Source of the DNA: Bradyrhizobium_A sp052115025
GTDB lineage: Bacteria; Pseudomonadota; Alphaproteobacteria; Rhizobiales; Xanthobacteraceae
Length of the DNA stretch: 64,000 bases
Assembly (NCBI RefSeq): GCF_052115025.1
Contig: NZ_JBFRFW010000016.1
Span: 1 to 64,000, forward strand
Direction of reading: 5' to 3'
The notes beneath the pieces were generated by a model that was not told the origin of the DNA, did no database searches, and worked only from the letters and a program-made list of their open reading frames with translations. The position numbers and the translations under genes were made by a program. Below are positions 1-8,417 of this stretch, in pieces. The first letter of the stretch is position 1; every line of letters begins with the position of its first letter.

Positions 1-431
1 TGTCCCGGCGCGGTGACCTCGCCGAGAATGAAGAACGGACGGTAGGCCTCGACCTCGACGGCGACATAGGGTTCGCGGATGTAGCCGGCGCGCAGCTTGC
101 CGGTGACGGCGCGGGCGAGCTCGGCGGGCGTGAGGCCGCGGGCATGCACCGTGCCGATCAGCGGCATGGTGATGGCGCCGCCGGCATCGACCGCATAGGA
201 ATTGGTGAGGCCGTCCTGGCCGTAGACCACAATGCGCAGGCGATCACCGGCATCGAGGCGGTAGTCGGCGCCGGGGGCAAAGGCGATCGGCGTCACGGCG
301 ACATTCGGCGCGCCATAGGCGGGCTGGTCGAAGCCGGCGACCGGCGGCGGCACAGTCATGCACCCCGACAGCGTGATCGCGACAAGCCAACTGAGGATGA
401 AAGCGCGGGCGGCGCGCATCGGAGAATCCAT
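1..431 (-). CDS. Polysaccharide export lipoprotein (Wza/poly-export family), C-terminus off the window
   Basis: This is the N-terminal 143 codons of an outer-membrane polysaccharide export protein; the 3' end lies beyond base 1. Residues 5-24 form a lipoprotein signal peptide ending in the lipobox L-S-G-C with Cys24 as the lipidation site. From about residue 53 the sequence fits the poly-export domain (YRLDAGDRLRIVVYGQ, then GGAITMPLIGTV and the beginning of an SLBB-like segment, FFILGEV). An in-frame ATG at 419 is an alternative start. It is divergent from the Wzc-like gene at 656, so the two probably form the export pair of an exopolysaccharide system: the outer-membrane channel plus the inner-membrane chain-length component. 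The family assignment is firm; the polymer exported is unknown. Confidence 0.85.
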   Translation of the reverse strand, partial: MDSPMRAARAFILSWLVAITLSGCMTVPPPVAGFDQPAYGAPNVAVTPIAFAPGADYRLDAGDRLRIVVYGQDGLTNSYAVDAGGAITMPLIGTVHARGLTPAELARAVTGKLRAGYIREPYVAVEVEAYRPFFILGEVTAPG

Positions 432-655
432 TGCGAAAAATACGCGCCGATTAAGGGCTTCCATGGTTAACAAAGCATGACCTTGCGGTGTCCTTGCACC
501 AAAATCGGCCGCACCGCGCAGCTTCCGTCCGCTTGCGGCCCAACGGCGCCCGGCGCGATGCCGCACGACGCAAATTAACGCGCCAGCAACCTTAATGGAC
601 TGTAATCGCCGCCGTCGGGGTGAGTCTGACAGTGCTGCGCGAGTGGGAGTCTGCA

Positions 656-2944
656 ATGCGTTTGGCGTTCTGGCGTCGTCGTGAGATCGGTGCTGCGCCC
701 ATCGAGGCCGCAACCGCATCCGGACCGGGGCTGTCTCAGTTGGGCTTCACGCCGGGACGTGAGCTGCCCGCCGCCGCGGAGCCGGACGGTCTTGACCTGC
801 GCGTGATCGGCCAGGCCCTGATGCGGCGCAAATTCTGGATTCTCGGGCCGACGCTGCTGGCGGCGGGCCTGTCGATCGTAGCTGTCAACCTGGTGACGCC
901 GCGCTACAAGTCGGAAGCCCGGATCCTGATCGACGGCCGGGAAAACGTCTTCCTGCGCCCGAACGGCGAGCGCGCCGAAGAGCGCACGGCGCTCGATCCC
1001 GAGGCCGTGACCAGCCAGGTGCAGCTCGTGTTGTCGCGCGATCTTGCGCGCGACGTGATCAAGGAGAACAAGCTCGCCGAGCGGCCGGAGTTCGATCCGG
1101 TGCTGAAGGGCGTCTCGCCGCTGAAGTCGCTGCTCGCGCTGTTCGGCATCATCCGCGATCCATTCAAGATGACGCCGGAGGAGCGGGTGCTCGATGCCTA
1201 TTATGAGCGCCTGGCCGCTTTCGCGGTCGACAAGTCGCGGGTGATCGCGGTCGAATTCCAGTCGCAGGATCCTGATCTCGCAGCGCGCGTCGCCAATTCC
1301 ATCGCCAATGGCTATCTCGTGCTGCAGCAGGCGGCGAAGCAGAACCAGGCGCGCTCCGCCGGGCAGTGGCTGTCCGGCGAGATCGACAGCCTGCGCCAGA
1401 AGGTGGCCGAGGCCGAAGCCCGCGTCGAGGACTTCCGCTCCAGGTCGAGTCTGTTTGTCGGCACCAACAACACCACGCTGTCCAACCAGCAGCTCGGCGA
1501 GATCAACAGCCAGCTGACGAGCGCGCGGGCGCAGAAGTCGGACGCCGAATCCAAGGCGCGGCTGATCCGCGAGATGCTGCAGAGCGGCCGTCCCATCGAG
1601 GCGTCGGAAGTCCTCAATTCCGAGCTGGTGCGTCGTCTGACCGAGCAGCGCATCACCTTGCAGGGCCAGCTCGCCGAGCAGTCTTCGACGCTGCTCGACG
1701 GCCACCCGCGCATCAAGGAGCTGAAGGCGCAGATTGGCGACCTCGACCGCCAGTTGCGTGACGAAGCCAGCAAGATCTCGCGCTCGCTGGAAAACGATGC
1801 GCGCATCGCCGGCGCGCGGGTCGACAGTCTGACGGCCAGCCTCGACCAGATGAAGCGTCAGGCGTCGTCGACCAACGGTCAGGACGTGCAACTGCGCGCG
1901 CTGGAGCGCGAAGCCAAGGCGCAGCGCGACCTGCTGGAGTCCTACCTCGCCAAGTATCGCGAGGCGACCGCGCGCGAAAGCATCGACACCGGGCCGAGCG
2001 ACGGCCGCATCATCTCCCGGGCGATTGTCACCAATGTGCCGGCCTATCCGAAGAAGATGCCGATCGTGCTGATCGCGACGCTGGCGACGCTGATGCTGTC
2101 GGCAGGCTCGATCGCGTCCGGTGAGCTGCTGCGGATGACGGCGCCGCGCACGGTGGTCGCGGTGTCCGGATCCGAGGCTCTCGCCCGCACCGTCGCCGAG
2201 CCGCGCTTCGCGGCACCGCCATCGCAGGCGCTGCCACCCCAGGCCATGCACCATATCCACCTTGCCGAAGGGGCGTCCCTGGCCGCGCAGCTGCAGCCGG
2301 TGGCGCCGCCGCTGCCCCCGGTCTCGCATCCGGGCCTGGCGGCACCCGTCCCCGAGATCGAGCGCGTGGCGCGCGACCTGCAGGTCGCCGGCGTGTCGGC
2401 CCGCAAGATCACCATGATCGGCGTCGGCCAGAACGAGAACGTCACCCTCACCGCGCTGACGCTGGCGCGACTGCTGTCACGCAAGGGCAAGGTGGTGCTG
2501 GTCGAGCTGTCACTGTCGTCGCCGACGGTGGGGGCGGTGTCCAGCGATCCGATGGCGCCTGGCCTGTCCGATCTGATGCTCGGCTCGGCGAATTTCGGCC
2601 AGATCATCTCCCGGGACCGCCTGTCGCAAGTGCATCTGGTCGGCGCCGGCCGCGCCTCCAGAGACCGCACGCTGCTGCAGTCGCCGCGCCTCGCGCTCGC
2701 CGTCGATGCGTTGTTGCGGGTCTACGATCATGTGCTGCTCGACGCCGGCACCGCGGCCGACCTGCCGGCGGCGCTGCTGTCCAGCAATGCTCAGGCGGTG
2801 GTGATCCCCGATCCGGCGATGGACGCACCGGCGCGGGCGTTCATGGCCGAACAGCTGCGGGCGACCGGCTTCCTCGGCGTCACCATGCTGAGCGGGCCAG
2901 CCGATCCGCTCGATGACGGCCGGCCGGCGGTGGCGGCCGCCTGA
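656..2944 (+). CDS. Wzc-like polysaccharide co-polymerase with degenerate P-loop
   Basis: This 762-residue inner-membrane protein would control polysaccharide chain length or export. A Wzz-type N-terminus has a first membrane segment near residues 60-80, a long periplasmic coiled-coil region (about 200-430, GNVR-like), and a second membrane segment at about 468-488. A Pro/Ala-rich linker leads to a C-terminal BY-kinase-like domain. Its Walker A position reads GVGQNENVT (589-597) instead of a G-x-x-G-x-G-K-[ST] loop, so the nucleotide-binding lysine is missing. The Walker B-like strand ends LLDAG (Asp696), and no Tyr-rich tail is visible. I chose ATG 656 because GGAG precedes it by 7 bases; a GTG 36 bases upstream is possible. 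It is divergent from the export lipoprotein. Confidence 0.85.
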   Translation: MRLAFWRRREIGAAPIEAATASGPGLSQLGFTPGRELPAAAEPDGLDLRVIGQALMRRKFWILGPTLLAAGLSIVAVNLVTPRYKSEARILIDGRENVFLRPNGERAEERTALDPEAVTSQVQLVLSRDLARDVIKENKLAERPEFDPVLKGVSPLKSLLALFGIIRDPFKMTPEERVLDAYYERLAAFAVDKSRVIAVEFQSQDPDLAARVANSIANGYLVLQQAAKQNQARSAGQWLSGEIDSLRQKVAEAEARVEDFRSRSSLFVGTNNTTLSNQQLGEINSQLTSARAQKSDAESKARLIREMLQSGRPIEASEVLNSELVRRLTEQRITLQGQLAEQSSTLLDGHPRIKELKAQIGDLDRQLRDEASKISRSLENDARIAGARVDSLTASLDQMKRQASSTNGQDVQLRALEREAKAQRDLLESYLAKYREATARESIDTGPSDGRIISRAIVTNVPAYPKKMPIVLIATLATLMLSAGSIASGELLRMTAPRTVVAVSGSEALARTVAEPRFAAPPSQALPPQAMHHIHLAEGASLAAQLQPVAPPLPPVSHPGLAAPVPEIERVARDLQVAGVSARKITMIGVGQNENVTLTALTLARLLSRKGKVVLVELSLSSPTVGAVSSDPMAPGLSDLMLGSANFGQIISRDRLSQVHLVGAGRASRDRTLLQSPRLALAVDALLRVYDHVLLDAGTAADLPAALLSSNAQAVVIPDPAMDAPARAFMAEQLRATGFLGVTMLSGPADPLDDGRPAVAAA

Positions 2945-2963
2945 GACCTGCCACGACACCACG

Positions 2964-3018
2964 GTGAAAATCCGGTGTTCGGCGCGACCGGACGCCGCTG
3001 GAGCGGCCCGGTTTTCAC
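2964..3018. terminator. Hairpin between convergent genes
   Basis: GTGAAAA at 2964-2970 pairs with TTTTCAC at 3012-3018, enclosing a GC-rich inner segment (ACCGG, GCCGC/GCGGC). It sits in the 83-bp gap between the stops of the Wzc-like gene and the convergent acetyltransferase, where a two-way terminator is expected. The stem is interrupted, so support is moderate. Confidence 0.4.
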
Positions 3019-3027
3019 ATCGCCGAT

Positions 3028-4173
3028 TCAGTGGCGCAGGGTGCTGCGCACGCGCTGGGCAAGCTGGGCGAGCGCCGGGGTCTGCTTGACCGCGCGCTTG
3101 GCGCGCGCCACGGCGGAGAGGGCGAAGGCAGCGGCGCGGCCCTTGGTCGACAGCGGCAGGAAGCTGTCGAAGATCGGTTCGTCGTCCTTGCAGAACAACA
3201 GCTTGTAGTCGTCCGAGCCGATCCCGAGATCGATCGAGGTGTAGTCCTGGCCGGCGTAGTGGTCGATGATGTTGCGCAGCAGGATCAGGCCCGGGCTGAA
3301 CTTGGCGCTGGCCGAGATGGTGTAGGTGTTGAACATCATCGAGAAGCGGGCGCCGTCGGCGACGCCGGCGAAGATCGCAATGACCTCCTCGTCGCATAGC
3401 AGCGCGTGGATCTCGATGGTGCGGCCATCGCCCCAGCGGGCGTTGCAGGCCGCGACGATGAAGTCCCGGACGCCGGGTTCGGCGAAGACGTTGGGCAGCT
3501 TCTGGATCGCCATCCGCTGCGGCTTGATCGTGAAGAACGCCTCGATGGTGCGGCGGACNTCGTCGTCGGTTCGCGCGATCAGGTAGCGGTACCCCGGGAG
3601 CCCCTGCAGCTTGCGTTCCTTGCCCTTGAGGCGGCGCCGGAACGAGTTGCTGATCCGATCGGCTGGCTGGGAGCCCGGCACCATCGTCAGCAGCGGACAG
3701 CTGTTGACGGAGGGCTGCGACGCGAGCAGGGCCAGCGGATTGGTGATGTCGAGCCAGCGCATGGGCTGCCGCGCGAGCGCCAGCAGGTCGGCCTTCGCCG
3801 TGTGCGTGCGGAGCAGTTCGAGCACGCGGGCGAGCTCGCTCCGATCGGCGGACGCCGCGAAATCGTGCGCCAGCAGCGGCATGTTGAAGGTCGCATGCTT
3901 GCCGCCGAGGAAGCTGGCGATGCGGATGCCGCCCTCGTTGTGCAGTCCGAGCGGCAGCAGCAGCAGCGGGCGCGAAGCACTGTCGTAGGCGACGACGATG
4001 AAAGGGGTGACGCCCTCGCGGCTACCCACATGGGCATGCCATGCGGACAAGAAGTCGAAGCGCTGGAATGGCGTGAAGCGGTGGCCGTGGGTCTCCATGG
4101 CGCGCCAGGTCGCCTCGGCCTCCGCCATGGATCGGAACACGTCGATCCCTGCCACTCGCGCGGTGGTGGACAT
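3028..4173 (-). CDS. CelD/BcsL-type GNAT acetyltransferase, exopolysaccharide-associated
   Basis: A protein of about 381 residues of the 'acetyltransferase involved in cellulose biosynthesis' (CelD, FemAB-like GNAT) type. Features are an N-terminal segment with HRFTPFQRFDFLSAWH, a middle region with NSFRRRLKGKERKL, and a C-terminal GNAT-like half with EVIAIFAGVADG and YTSIDLGIGSDDYK. Such proteins are common in rhizobial exopolysaccharide clusters and are presumed to acylate sugars or lipid precursors; no substrate can be read here. ATG 4173 is preceded by GGTGAG; in-frame ATGs at 4203 and 4221 are alternatives. Base 3559 is N and makes one residue undetermined. It is divergent from the NodB-like gene, suggesting a shared regulatory gap (4174-4349). 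Confidence 0.75.
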   Translation of the reverse strand: MSTTARVAGIDVFRSMAEAEATWRAMETHGHRFTPFQRFDFLSAWHAHVGSREGVTPFIVVAYDSASRPLLLLPLGLHNEGGIRIASFLGGKHATFNMPLLAHDFAASADRSELARVLELLRTHTAKADLLALARQPMRWLDITNPLALLASQPSVNSCPLLTMVPGSQPADRISNSFRRRLKGKERKLQGLPGYRYLIARTDDXVRRTIEAFFTIKPQRMAIQKLPNVFAEPGVRDFIVAACNARWGDGRTIEIHALLCDEEVIAIFAGVADGARFSMMFNTYTISASAKFSPGLILLRNIIDHYAGQDYTSIDLGIGSDDYKLLFCKDDEPIFDSFLPLSTKGRAAAFALSAVARAKRAVKQTPALAQLAQRVRSTLRH

Positions 4174-4349
4174 TGTCTCACCATGCCCCGTGTCGTTGTC
4201 CATCACTGCAGCCACGGGCATCGCTGGACCCTGTCAGAATTCCATAATTTCCGGATCGTCCAGACCTTTGCAAATAATTGTCAACAAACGGTAAGGACAA
4301 TGCAACGGGGAGCGGTTCTGGAGCACCGCTCGAAGCGAGGGGATCGATC

Positions 4350-5360
4350 GTGGTGCTGTCGTCGCAGGCGCCGAAAGCGCTGGCGCTCGAGTTTGCCTGC
4401 TGCAGCGGGGCGGTGCGGTTGCTGGAGATGCGCCGCCGCGGCACCGGCGCCATGCTCCGGTTTCAGCGCGTTCAGCCGCTGACGCGCGGCGGTTTCCAGC
4501 CGTCTCGCGCCATCATCATTGCGCCCGAGCGGCTCGAGCGGTTGCTCGGTCGGCTGCGGCGGCGGGGCGTCGAGCTTGTGACGGTCGACGAGGCGGTGCG
4601 GCGGATTGCTGCTCCGGCTGCGTCGCGGCGGTTCGTCTGTCTGACATTCGACGGCGCCTATCGCGATGTCCTGCACCATGCAGCGCCGGTGCTCGCGCGG
4701 CACCGGGTACCGTTCGCCGTCTATGTCCCGACCGCGTTCGTCGACGGCATCGCCGAGCTATGGTGGCTGCCGCTCGAGCGGGTGATCGCCAGGAACGAGC
4801 GCATCAGCCTGATGCTCGACGAGCGCGAGCGTCACTTCGATGCCGGGCTGGTGGAGCAGAAGTGCGCGCTCTACGATCTGTTGGCCGGCTGGTTGCAGGG
4901 ATTGGCGCCGGCGGAGCGCTCCCTGGCGATCCGCGATCTCTGCACGCGCTACATGGTCGATCTTGCCGCGCTGTCGCGTGCGGCGGTGATGGACTGGAAT
5001 GAGGTGCGGGCGCTTGCGGCCGATCCGCTGGTGACCATCGGCAGCGCGACCGTCCATGGTGCCGCGCTGGACCGCCTCGACGATGCGCAGGCGCTGCGCG
5101 AGATGCGGATGGGGCGCGAGGTCGCGGAGGCCGCGCTCGACCGGTCGTTGCCGCACTTCGCCTATCCATCCGGTTCGATCGGCGCGCGCGAGGTCGCGCT
5201 TGCGGCGCAGGCGGGCTTTGCCAGTGCCGTCACCTTGCAAGGCGGCCTGATCCGGCCGGATGGCGGGTCCAGCCCTCTGGCGTTGCCCCGCATCGGATGG
5301 GACGGGCGGCGCCCGTCACTGCGCGCCCTGCGCGCACGGCTGGCAGGCCTCGGCAGCTAG
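4350..5360 (+). CDS. NodB-like polysaccharide deacetylase family protein, metal site degenerate
   Basis: A 336-residue protein with a NodB-homology fold: RFVCLTFDGAYRDV near residues 94-107, APVLARHRVPFAVYVPTAF, and the late strand HFAYPSGSIGAREV. In active deacetylases the first motif is T-F-D-D and the second is S-H-T-x-x-H. Here they read TFDGA (Asp101 kept, Gly102 in place of the metal Asp) and SATVHG (Ala233, with one misplaced His236), so the metal triad looks lost. The GTG start at 4350 is preceded by GAGGGG; a TTG at 4278 in the same frame is the long alternative. Its position with export and acetyltransferase genes suggests an exopolysaccharide role, perhaps binding rather than hydrolysis. 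Confidence 0.75.
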   Translation: MVLSSQAPKALALEFACCSGAVRLLEMRRRGTGAMLRFQRVQPLTRGGFQPSRAIIIAPERLERLLGRLRRRGVELVTVDEAVRRIAAPAASRRFVCLTFDGAYRDVLHHAAPVLARHRVPFAVYVPTAFVDGIAELWWLPLERVIARNERISLMLDERERHFDAGLVEQKCALYDLLAGWLQGLAPAERSLAIRDLCTRYMVDLAALSRAAVMDWNEVRALAADPLVTIGSATVHGAALDRLDDAQALREMRMGREVAEAALDRSLPHFAYPSGSIGAREVALAAQAGFASAVTLQGGLIRPDGGSSPLALPRIGWDGRRPSLRALRARLAGLGS

Positions 5361-5385
5361 CGGCCCCGGCGCGGGGAAGGGCGGA

Positions 5386-5598
5386 TCAGGTGGTCCTGTC
5401 CGGACGCGACATCCAGCTCACGATCGGCATCGCCGGCAGCACCCAGCCAAGTCCGGCGACGACGTAGTAGACGAGCTGGACCAGCCGCGATTGTGCGATG
5501 AACGGGGCCTGCGCAAATGCCATCGCGAGCAGCGACCAGACGATCACCAGAACCAGCAGAATGATCGTTCCCAGCAGCTTTCGGAGGCGAATTTTCAT
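5386..5598 (-). CDS. Small DUF2842-type membrane protein
   Basis: A 70-residue protein with two hydrophobic helices (about 10-30, IILLVLVIVWSLLAMAF, and 42-62, VYYVVAGLGWVLPAMPIV), a basic N-terminus MKIRLRK and the tail WMSRPDRTT. Length, the LGWVLPAMPI stretch and the WM-RPD ending match DUF2842, a family of short inner-membrane proteins found mainly in alphaproteobacteria with no known function. It is convergent with the NodB-like gene (25-bp gap) and divergent from the heme A synthase gene. Confidence 0.75.
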   Translation of the reverse strand: MKIRLRKLLGTIILLVLVIVWSLLAMAFAQAPFIAQSRLVQLVYYVVAGLGWVLPAMPIVSWMSRPDRTT

Positions 5599-5707
5599 GA
5601 CGGAAATGTGCGTTCCTGCACTGGTGAGGGCGGATTTGACCGCTTTTCGGGCCCGGGCGGCGCGACTATAAGGGCCGCACGTACCCGATCAAGGTGATGA
5701 TGTCCAC

Positions 5708-6793
5708 ATGTCCGACAGCGCCGTTTCCCCCCGATATCTTGCGCCCATGCGGATCTGGCTGGCGGCGGTCGCCGCGCTGATCCTCGCCATGGTGCTGGTC
5801 GGCGGCGCCACCCGGCTCACCGAATCCGGCCTCTCGATCGTCGAGTGGAAGCCGGTCACCGGCACGTTGCCGCCGCTGACCGCAGACGGCTGGAATGCGG
5901 CCTTCGAGGCCTACAAGAAGATCCCGCAGTACCGCGAGCTCAACCACGGCATGAGCCTTGCGGAATTCAAGGAGATCTTCTGGTGGGAATGGAGCCATCG
6001 CCTGCTCGGCCGGGTGATCGGCGCGGCCTACCTGCTGCCGTTCCTCTGGTTCCTGTGGCGCGCCACGCTCAGTGGCGAGCTCAAGCGGCGGCTGTGGGTC
6101 ATCTTCGCGCTCGGCGGCCTGCAGGGCGCGGTCGGCTGGTGGATGGTGGCGTCCGGGCTGACGGAGCGGGTCGAGGTGTCGCAGTATCGCCTTGCGGCGC
6201 ATCTGATGCTGGCGCTGGTGATCTATTCGGCGATCGTCTGGACGTTGCGGCGGTTGCGGCCGGGCACGCCGGTGGTGGCGCCGCCGCGGCTGCGCGTCAC
6301 TGCGATCGTGCTGCTTGGCCTGGTCTATCTGCAGCTCTATTTCGGCGCGCTGGTTGCCGGCCTGCGCGCGGGCCGGGCGTTCAACACCTGGCCGCTGATC
6401 GACGGCGCGTTCATTCCCGACGCCGCGCGGCTGTTCTTCGAGCAGCCGTGGTGGCGCAACTTCTTCGACAACACCCTGACGGTGCAGTTCTGCCACCGCA
6501 TGCTGGCCTACACGATCTGGATCGTCGCCATCCTGCATGTGATCGATGCGATCCGCAGCCGGGCCGGCACCGCTGTCAACGGCGCGCTGTGGCTGGTGAT
6601 CGCGGTGACGCTGCAGGCGGCGCTGGGCATTCTGACGCTGCTGCACATGGTGCCGATCGGCCTTGCGCTCGCGCACCAGGGCGTCGCCATCGTCGTGCTG
6701 ACGCTGGCGCTGCTGCAATCTGAGCGCCTTGCCGCCGGGCAGCCGGTGGCGCAGTCGACGCCAATCGGCGCGGCGATCGGGCAGCGCGGCTGA
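5708..6793 (+). CDS. ctaA: Heme A synthase (COX15/CtaA type)
   Basis: A 361-residue polytopic membrane protein that oxidises heme O to heme A for aa3-type cytochrome oxidase. Eight hydrophobic segments are visible, with the duplicated four-helix layout of the family. Diagnostic stretches are GGATRLTESGLSIVEWKPV after helix 1, FWWEWSHRLLGR with its heme-ligand histidine, and FCHRMLAYTIW in the second half. ATG 5708 is preceded by AAGGTG. It is a single gene here, ending in a strong palindrome shared with metY, so it probably forms its own transcript. Confidence 0.93.
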   Translation: MSDSAVSPRYLAPMRIWLAAVAALILAMVLVGGATRLTESGLSIVEWKPVTGTLPPLTADGWNAAFEAYKKIPQYRELNHGMSLAEFKEIFWWEWSHRLLGRVIGAAYLLPFLWFLWRATLSGELKRRLWVIFALGGLQGAVGWWMVASGLTERVEVSQYRLAAHLMLALVIYSAIVWTLRRLRPGTPVVAPPRLRVTAIVLLGLVYLQLYFGALVAGLRAGRAFNTWPLIDGAFIPDAARLFFEQPWWRNFFDNTLTVQFCHRMLAYTIWIVAILHVIDAIRSRAGTAVNGALWLVIAVTLQAALGILTLLHMVPIGLALAHQGVAIVVLTLALLQSERLAAGQPVAQSTPIGAAIGQRG

Positions 6794-6821
6794 CGCCGTC
6801 CTTGGTCATTCGCTGAAACGC

Positions 6822-6852
6822 AAACGCGGCGCCGGATACCGGCGCCGCGTTT
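6822..6852. terminator. Perfect 14-bp palindrome, bidirectional terminator
   Basis: Bases 6822-6835 pair perfectly with 6839-6852 around a 3-base loop (ATA). The arms begin AAACGCGGC and end GCCGCGTTT, so each strand carries a short U run after the stem. It lies between the convergent ends of ctaA and metY. Confidence 0.75.
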
Positions 6853-6882
6853 CGTCTGTCCGGATGGTCGCGCGCAGCGCGA

Positions 6883-8166
6883 TCAGGCGTTCAGCGCCTG
6901 ATCGAGATCGGCGATGAGATCTTCCTTGTCCTCGATGCCGACCGACAGGCGGACGACATCCGGGCCGGCGCCGGCCAGCGTCTTCTGGGCATCGTCGAGC
7001 TGGCTGTGGGTGGTCGAGGCCGGGTGGATGACCAGCGAACGGGTGTCGCCGACGTTGGCGAGGTGCGAGAACAGCTTGACGTTCGACACCAGCTTGACGC
7101 CGGCGTCATAGCCGCCCTTGAGGCCGAACGTGAACACCGCGCCGGCGCCCTTGGGCGCGTATTTGCGGGCGAGGTTGTGGTAGCGGTCGCCAGGCAGGCC
7201 GGCGTAGTTGACCCAGGCGATGGCCGGGTGGGTCGACAGCCATTCGGCGACGGCCTTGGCGTTGTCGGAGTGCTTCTGCACCCGCAGCGCCAGCGTCTCG
7301 ATGCCGTTGAGGATCAGGAAGGCATTGAACGGCGAGATCGCCGGGCCGAGGTCGCGCAGGCCGAGGACGCGTGCGGCGATGGCGAAGGCGAAGTTGCCGA
7401 ACGTCTCCTGCAGCCGGATGCCGTGATACTCGGGGCGCGGCTCGCTGAGCGTCGGATAGCGGCCGTCGCGCGACCAGTCGAAGGTGCCGGCGTCGACGAG
7501 AATGCCGCCGATCGAGTTGCCATGGCCGCCGAGGAACTTGGTGAGCGAATGCACCACGATATCGGCGCCGTGGTCGATCGGCCGGATCAGGTAGGGCGTC
7601 GCGAGGGTGTTGTCGACGATCAGCGGCACGCCGGCGCGGCGGGCGATGGTGGCGATCGCCTCGATGTCGGTGATGCCGCCGCCGGGATTGGCGATCGATT
7701 CAATGAAGATCGCCTTGGTCTTCGGCGTCACCGCCTTCTCGAAGCTCTCGATGTTATCCGGGTCGGCCCACACCACGTTCCAGCCGAATTTCTTGAACGC
7801 GTGGTTGAACTGGTTGATCGAGCCGCCATAGAGCTTGCGCGCGGCGACGAACTCGTCGCCCGGCTGCAGCAGGGTGTGGAACGCGAGGAACTGGGCGGCG
7901 TGGCCCGATGCGGTGGCAAGGCCGGCCGTGCCGCCCTCGAGCGCGGCGACGCGCTCTTCCAGCACCGCGGTCGTCGGATTGCCGATGCGGGTGTAGATGT
8001 TGCCGAACGCCTGCAGGCCGAACAGCGAGGCGGCGTGGTCGGCGTCATTGAAGACGAACGACGTGGTCTGATAGATCGGCGTCGCACGGGCCCCCGTCGT
8101 CGGATCCGGCTGGGCGCCGGCGTGAATCGAGAGCGTGGAAAATCCGGGAGGGCGTTCGGTCATCAT
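6883..8166 (-). CDS. metY: O-acetylhomoserine aminocarboxypropyltransferase (sulfhydrylase)
   Basis: A 427-residue PLP enzyme of the Cys/Met-metabolism family that makes homocysteine from O-acetylhomoserine and sulfide in methionine synthesis. The N-terminus GFSTLSIHAGAQPDPTTGAR and YQTTSFVF are typical, and the PLP lysine lies in VVHSLTKFLGGHG. The length and the ALEGGTAGLATASGHAAQ stretch fit MetY rather than the shorter cystathionine enzymes. Two ATGs in tandem (8166 and 8163) follow AAGGA; the second gives the better spacing. The 251-bp leader (8167-8417) was read for the SAM-II riboswitch often found before such genes in alphaproteobacteria, and I could not find it. Confidence 0.92.
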   Translation of the reverse strand: MMTERPPGFSTLSIHAGAQPDPTTGARATPIYQTTSFVFNDADHAASLFGLQAFGNIYTRIGNPTTAVLEERVAALEGGTAGLATASGHAAQFLAFHTLLQPGDEFVAARKLYGGSINQFNHAFKKFGWNVVWADPDNIESFEKAVTPKTKAIFIESIANPGGGITDIEAIATIARRAGVPLIVDNTLATPYLIRPIDHGADIVVHSLTKFLGGHGNSIGGILVDAGTFDWSRDGRYPTLSEPRPEYHGIRLQETFGNFAFAIAARVLGLRDLGPAISPFNAFLILNGIETLALRVQKHSDNAKAVAEWLSTHPAIAWVNYAGLPGDRYHNLARKYAPKGAGAVFTFGLKGGYDAGVKLVSNVKLFSHLANVGDTRSLVIHPASTTHSQLDDAQKTLAGAGPDVVRLSVGIEDKEDLIADLDQALNA

Positions 8167-8417
8167 GAATCCTTGGTTGACGCGAAATCGGCAGATCGTC
8201 GGTGCAATGACGCGCGGCGAAGCCGCACGTCCGCCATGCTGCGGGGGCGGGTGGGGCCCCGTCAAGCCGGCGCCGCAGCTATAGCAAAAATCGCAAGGCT
8301 TTGCTGCGTGGCGTGTTGACCGCAAAACAAATCGCGTGCGGATCGCCGCGGCGGCAGGCGGGCCGTGCTGCCCGCAGCCGGTGGCGGATGCGCGGCGCTG
8401 CCGCTGCGAGACTGTCG

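Noticed and set aside
575..2329. Long open frame on the minus strand opposite the Wzc-like gene
   Set aside because: Arg/His-rich, low-complexity translation with no domain, fully inside a recognisable plus-strand gene; a GC-rich antisense shadow.
8167..8417. SAM-II or other methionine riboswitch before metY
   Set aside because: The leader was read on the minus strand for the conserved SAM-II core and pseudoknot; no match found. GC-rich hairpins are present but not specific.
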